A stretch of 64,000 nucleotides of DNA. Origin: Sphingopyxis sp. QXT-31 (lineage in GTDB: Bacteria > Pseudomonadota > Alphaproteobacteria > Sphingomonadales > Sphingomonadaceae). A model generated the notes under the pieces. That model searched no databases, had not been told where the DNA came from, and saw only the letters and a program-made list of their open reading frames with translations. Below, in pieces: positions 60,281-64,000 of this stretch. The stretch's first letter is position 1, and every line of letters starts with the position of its first letter. The stretch lies in NCBI RefSeq assembly GCF_001984035.1, contig NZ_CP019449.1, forward strand, positions 248,001 to 312,000, read 5' to 3'. The translations under genes were made by a program, and so were the position numbers.

Positions 60281-60601
60281 TCAGCGCGCGCGCTCGAGCA
60301 TCAGCAGCGCGAGCTGCGTGCCGCCCGCGGCGCGGGCGATGGCGCGGTCGGCCTGCGGCTTGGCGGCGGCGAGAGCATCGGCGATGCACTGCGTTTCGCG
60401 GGCGCGCTCGGCGGTGCCGCCGATGCCGGCGTTGCAGAGGCTGCGCGCGGCGCTCTTCACGCGGGTTTCGAGGCGCTGCTGACCCTTGGCGGTCGACAGG
60501 TCGAGGTCGGCGATGCGGACTTCGGCGGTCTGGCCCTCCGCGGCGATCGCGGGAACGGCGGCGGTCAGCGAGAGGGCGAGGATCAGGGTGCGGGTCATCA
60601 T
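60281..60601 (-). CDS. UrcA family protein
   Basis: A 106-residue secreted protein: signal peptide (LILALSLTAAVPAIAAEG), then the UrcA pattern VRIADLDLSTAKGQQRLETR and AARSLCNAGIGGTAERARET with two cysteines. UrcA proteins are frequent in Sphingomonadaceae and of unknown function. Its promoter probably lies in 60660-60695. Confidence 0.87.
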   Translation of the reverse strand: MMTRTLILALSLTAAVPAIAAEGQTAEVRIADLDLSTAKGQQRLETRVKSAARSLCNAGIGGTAERARETQCIADALAAAKPQADRAIARAAGGTQLALLMLERAR

Positions 60602-60661
60602 GTCGGGTCTCCTTGGGCTAGATAGTTGGTCATGGCCACCTGTCTTTGTGTCAGGTGTTGT

Positions 60662-60694
60662 TGACTATATGTCGCGATTCGCTGACTATGTCAA
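60662..60694. promoter_or_regulatory. urcA promoter with palindromic operator-like repeats
   Basis: On the minus strand TTGACA (60694-60689) and TATAGT (60669-60664) lie 19 bases apart. The -35 box overlaps the perfect palindrome TGAC-TAT-GTCA (60683-60693); the -10 box overlaps the near-palindrome TGAC-TATAT-GTC (60662-60673). ACCTGACA occurs twice more toward glyQ (60699-60706, 60720-60727) and once inverted at 60649-60656. Confidence 0.4.
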
Positions 60695-60832
60695 TAAGAC
60701 CTGACAAAAAGTTTTGCAGACCTGACAAAGGCGCCGGATTCCGGCGCGCGCGGTGGGGCACGGAGCCTTGACCGTGGCGCCCCGCTGGGCCAATGCGGCG
60801 GCGATTTTTGCACCTGCGAAGGAAGACCGGCC

Positions 60833-61756
60833 GTGGCCGAGGCGGACGCCAAGCAACCCCTGAGTTTCCAGGACATGATCCTGACGCTGCACGCCTATTG
60901 GAGCGCGCGCGGCTGCGCGATCCTGCAGCCCTATGACATGCGCGTGGGGGCGGGGACGTTTCACCCCGCGACGACCTTGCGCAGCCTGGGGCCCGAGCCG
61001 TGGAACGTCGCCTATGTCCAGCCGAGCCGCCGCCCGACCGACGGCCGCTATGGCGAGAACCCCAACCGATTGCAGCATTATTATCAGTATCAGGTGATCC
61101 TGAAACCGTCGCCCGCCGACCTGCAGGAACAATATCTGGGGTCGCTTGCCGCGATCGGCATCGATCCGCTGCTCCACGACATCCGTTTCGTCGAGGACGA
61201 TTGGGAATCGCCCACATTGGGCGCATGGGGGCTGGGCTGGGAAGTCTGGTGCGACGGGATGGAAGTCACCCAGTTCACTTACTTTCAGCAGATGGGCGGC
61301 TTCGACTGCAAGCCCGTCGCGGGCGAGCTGACCTACGGGCTCGAACGCCTCGCCATGTATATCCAGAATGTCGACAATGTGTACGACCTGCGCTTTTCGG
61401 ACGCGGTCGGTGACGTCGCGGCGGTCAGCTATGGCGACGTGTTCCTCGAGAATGAGCGCCAATTCTCGAAATGGAATTTCGAGGTCGCCGACACCGACAG
61501 CCTGTTCGCGGGGTTCAAGGCCGCCGAGGCCGAGTGCCAGCGCGCGATCGCCGCGAACGTGCCGCTGGCGGCCTATGACCAGGCGATCGAGGCGAGCCAC
61601 CTGTTCAACCTCTTGCAGGCGCGCGGTGTAATCAGCGTGCAGGAACGCGCGAACTATATGGCGCGCGTCCGCGACCTCGCGAAGGGCAGCTGCAAGGCGT
61701 GGATCGACAGCCAGTCCGAACGCTGGACCGCAAAATATCCGGGATGGACGCTGTGA
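60833..61756 (+). CDS. glyQ: glycyl-tRNA synthetase alpha subunit
   Basis: A 307-residue catalytic subunit of the heterotetrameric enzyme. Class II motifs: [40 protein letters not shown] and [13 protein letters not shown]. It starts at GTG 60833. Its TGA overlaps the glyS GTG, so the subunits are translationally coupled. Confidence 0.96.
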   Translation: MAEADAKQPLSFQDMILTLHAYWSARGCAILQPYDMRVGAGTFHPATTLRSLGPEPWNVAYVQPSRRPTDGRYGENPNRLQHYYQYQVILKPSPADLQEQYLGSLAAIGIDPLLHDIRFVEDDWESPTLGAWGLGWEVWCDGMEVTQFTYFQQMGGFDCKPVAGELTYGLERLAMYIQNVDNVYDLRFSDAVGDVAAVSYGDVFLENERQFSKWNFEVADTDSLFAGFKAAEAECQRAIAANVPLAAYDQAIEASHLFNLLQARGVISVQERANYMARVRDLAKGSCKAWIDSQSERWTAKYPGWTL

Positions 61757-64000
61757 CCGACTTTCTTCTCGAACTGCGCAGCGAGGAAATCCCGGCGCGG
61801 ATGCAGGCGGGCGCGCGCGCCGAGCTTGAAAAGCTGTTCCGCGCGCAGTTGAGCGCTGCGGGTCTCGAAACCGGCGAACTCACCATCTGGTCGACGCCCC
61901 GGCGGCTGGCGCTGATCGCGCGCGATCTGCCCGAGGCGACCGCTGCGGTCAGCGAGGAACTCAAGGGCCCGCGCAGCAGTGCGCCGCCGCAGGCGCTCGA
62001 AGGCTTCCTTCGCAAGACCGGGTTGACGCAGGACCAGCTCGAGGATCGCGATGGCGTGTATTTCGCCGTGATCGACAAGCCCGGTCGCGCGACCGCCGAA
62101 GTGCTCGCCGAGGCGATCCCCGCGATCGTCCGCGGCTTTTCGTGGCCCAAGTCGATGCGCTGGGGCAAGAACAGCGCGAGCAGCGAAAGCCTGCGCTGGG
62201 TGCGTCCGCTGTCGGGCATCGTTGCGATCTTCGGCGAGGAGCTGGTGCCGTGCGAAGTGAGCGGGATTTCCGCGGGTTTCGCGACGCGAGGGCACCGCTT
62301 CCACTGCCCGGGCGAGATAACCATCGGCTCGGCGTCGGATTACACCGAGAAGCTTCGCGCGTGCCACGTCATCGTCGATCATGAGGAGCGGCAGGCGATC
62401 ATCCGCGACGGCGCCGCCAAGGCCGCGGCCGATGCGGGGCTGGTGCTCGTCGAGGACGAGGGGCTGGTGATCGAGAATGCCGGGCTGACCGAATGGCCGG
62501 TGCCCTTGCTCGGCCGCTTCGACGAAGCCTTCCTCGAAGTGCCGCCCGAGGTCATCCAGCTCACCGCGCGCGTGAACCAGAAATATTTCGTCGTGAACGG
62601 GGCGGACGGGAAGCTGGCGAACGGCTTCGTCTGCACCGCGAACATCGACGCGAAGGACGGCGGCGCGGAGATCGTCGCGGGCAACCGCAAGGTGCTCGCG
62701 GCGCGGCTGTCGGACGCGCGCTTCTTCTGGGAACAGGACCAGAAGAAGACGCTCGCGCAGCACGCCGAAAAGCTCGCGAACATCACTTTCCATGAAAAGC
62801 TGGGGACGGTCGCCGACAAGGTCGAGCGCGTTGCGAAGCTCGCCGAATGGCTGGCAAGCGAGGGCATCGTGCCGAACTGCGACCCTGCGCTCGCGCGGCA
62901 GGCGGCCGAGCTGGCCAAGGCCGATCTCGTCACCGAAATGGTCGGCGAATTCCCCGAATTGCAGGGCCTCATGGGCGGCTATTACGCCCGCGCCGAAGGC
63001 TTGCCCGCCGCGGTCGCCGACGCGATCCGCGACCATTACAAGCCGGCCGGGCAGGGCGATGACGTGCCAACCGCGCCGGTGACGGTGGCTGTGGCGTTGG
63101 CGGATAAGCTGGATTCAATAATTCAGTTCTTCTTGGCCGACGAGCGGCCAACTGGTTCTAAAGATCCATTCGCACTCCGTAGGTCCGCTATCGGCGTTGC
63201 GAGCCTGCTTATGGGAAATCGCCTGAGGCTTAATTTGCATAAGGCGTTTGCTAAGCCGATGGCGGATATATTGCGCCAAGTTGCGGATGAATTTGAGGGA
63301 TATGCCTCTCATAAGGAGGCCGCTGAGGCTCTCTACAGCGAACTTATGAAAACCGTTGGACGGATCGACGAAAGATTGGAGAGCCTCGATCTACCGACGT
63401 TGCGACGTTTCAAGAAGATCGTGGAGGATGCTCAACGTGCGGGGATGGTTTCACCTCGAATGTCATACTTTGCGACACTTCAGGATTATCCGGTTACGTA
63501 CTTTGGAAAGGTGAGCGATTCCGCGGTGACATTCCTCGCCGACCGCCTCAAGGTCCAGCAGCGCGAGGCCGGCGTTCGCCACGACCTGATCGATGCGGTG
63601 TTCGCGCTCGGCGGCGAGGATGATCTCGTGCGCCTGCTCGCGCGCGTAAAGGCGTTGCAGGCGTTCATGGCGACCGAGGACGGCACCAACCTGCTCGCGG
63701 GCTACAAGCGCGCAGCGAATATCCTGAAGCAGGCGGGCAAAGATACCGTCATCCCAGCGGAAGCTGGGATCGCTGGCGATGGTGCTTCGACGGTAGCGGC
63801 CCCAGCTTTCGCTGGGGTGACGGAAATGGACAAGGCCCTCCTCGCCGCGCTCGACGCCGCGGAGCCTGCCGCCTCCGCCGCGGTCGCCGACGAGCGCTTC
63901 ACCGATGCCATGGCGGCGCTTGCGTCGCTGCGGGCGCCGATCGATGCCTTTTTCGAGGGCGTGATGGTCAACGACCCCGACGGAGCGGTGCGCGCCTATC
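61753..64000 (+). CDS. glyS: glycyl-tRNA synthetase beta subunit, partial and mosaic
   Basis: The frame is open from GTG 61753 to the window end (749 codons visible). Typical GlyS features: [48 protein letters not shown] and [20 protein letters not shown]. From about 63076 to 63535 the sequence is AT-richer with different codon use; it keeps the GlyS motif [12 protein letters not shown] but then has 100 residues before [12 protein letters not shown], about 70 more than usual. A second unusual stretch at 63747-63822 is a translated family C repeat. All of it is in frame, so the protein is probably made. The C-terminal anticodon-binding domain continues past the window. Confidence 0.92.
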   Translation, partial: MTDFLLELRSEEIPARMQAGARAELEKLFRAQLSAAGLETGELTIWSTPRRLALIARDLPEATAAVSEELKGPRSSAPPQALEGFLRKTGLTQDQLEDRDGVYFAVIDKPGRATAEVLAEAIPAIVRGFSWPKSMRWGKNSASSESLRWVRPLSGIVAIFGEELVPCEVSGISAGFATRGHRFHCPGEITIGSASDYTEKLRACHVIVDHEERQAIIRDGAAKAAADAGLVLVEDEGLVIENAGLTEWPVPLLGRFDEAFLEVPPEVIQLTARVNQKYFVVNGADGKLANGFVCTANIDAKDGGAEIVAGNRKVLAARLSDARFFWEQDQKKTLAQHAEKLANITFHEKLGTVADKVERVAKLAEWLASEGIVPNCDPALARQAAELAKADLVTEMVGEFPELQGLMGGYYARAEGLPAAVADAIRDHYKPAGQGDDVPTAPVTVAVALADKLDSIIQFFLADERPTGSKDPFALRRSAIGVASLLMGNRLRLNLHKAFAKPMADILRQVADEFEGYASHKEAAEALYSELMKTVGRIDERLESLDLPTLRRFKKIVEDAQRAGMVSPRMSYFATLQDYPVTYFGKVSDSAVTFLADRLKVQQREAGVRHDLIDAVFALGGEDDLVRLLARVKALQAFMATEDGTNLLAGYKRAANILKQAGKDTVIPAEAGIAGDGASTVAAPAFAGVTEMDKALLAALDAAEPAASAAVADERFTDAMAALASLRAPIDAFFEGVMVNDPDGAVRAY
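63076..63537 (+). other. AT-richer mosaic segment inside glyS
   Basis: Codons such as ATA, AAT, CAA, TCT and AGA, rare in the flanks, are frequent here. The segment begins within GlyS homology (VALADKLD) and ends abruptly before GCC GAC CGC CTC (63538). It encodes residues about 442-595, including the extra H496-L595 stretch. It is probably a recombined piece of a foreign glyS. Confidence 0.65.
63747..63822 (+). repeat. family C repeat translated within glyS
   Basis: GTCATCCCAGCGGAAGCTGGGATC and the opposed ccccagctttcgctggggtgac form the same paired inverted repeat as family C with A/T changes in the arms. It adds about 25 residues ([13 protein letters not shown]...AFAGVTE) to GlyS without breaking the frame. 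Confidence 0.8.

Overview
The window is GC-rich chromosomal DNA from an alphaproteobacterium, most like the family Sphingomonadaceae (Sphingopyxis/Sphingomonas). This assignment is inferred from a large TonB-dependent receptor, an UrcA protein, heterodimeric glyQ/glyS, a type II-like ccm cluster, sphingomonad-style palindromic intergenic repeats and GTA (gene transfer agent) components. Most of it is ordinary housekeeping sequence with short intergenic gaps, many of which carry one of several families of paired inverted repeats.

Layout: 1-1.8 kb, the end of an SRPBCC gene and a GTA-type holin/endolysin pair; 1.8-7 kb, a quinone oxidoreductase, an EF-hand protein, tRNA-Pro and yajC-secD-secF; 7-9.3 kb, a glycosyltransferase and a divergent XRE repressor/DUF6456 activator pair; 9.7-14.5 kb, an ABC-F ATPase, SIMPL protein, 2OG-Fe(II) oxygenase, tRNA-His and an amino-acid dehydrogenase; 15-23 kb, a TonB receptor and the ccmCDEFGHI cytochrome c maturation operon; 23-31 kb, kup, an unknown/AHH-nuclease pair, a nitronate monooxygenase-like protein, threonine synthase and a GNAT-nitrilase fusion; 31-37.6 kb, a diguanylate cyclase, a YCII/ECF-sigma/DUF1801 group and an unknown 665-residue membrane protein; 37.6-41.5 kb, a ParS/MbcA-like protein, a small-terminase-like gene and a low-GC DUF262-HEPN cassette; 41.5-55.7 kb, amino-acid and biotin synthesis (leuA with a leader peptide, bioF-bioD-bioA, ilvC, ilvB-small ORF-ilvN), and miaA; 55.7-64 kb, serB, tandem TraB/GumN proteins, urcA and glyQ-glyS (running off the end).

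The most interesting signal is a dispersed set of GTA-like genes. The endolysin/holin locus, the DUF6456 regulator (related to GafA/GafY activators of alphaproteobacterial GTAs) and the terminase-like gene lie up to 38 kb apart. Each is preceded, in the same orientation and 42-50 bases before its start codon, by the same 13-base box CTTTCCTAAAAAA; two of the boxes sit in 31 identical bases. A divergent XRE repressor with a palindromic operator faces the regulator gene. Together they look like one co-regulated phage-derived regulon whose capsid cluster lies outside the window.

Other points of note are the low-GC DUF262-HEPN defence-like cassette placed directly upstream of one of these boxes, a mosaic glyS carrying an AT-richer segment with roughly 70 extra residues plus an in-frame copy of a chromosomal palindromic repeat, and a leucine-rich leader peptide with alternative pairings before leuA.
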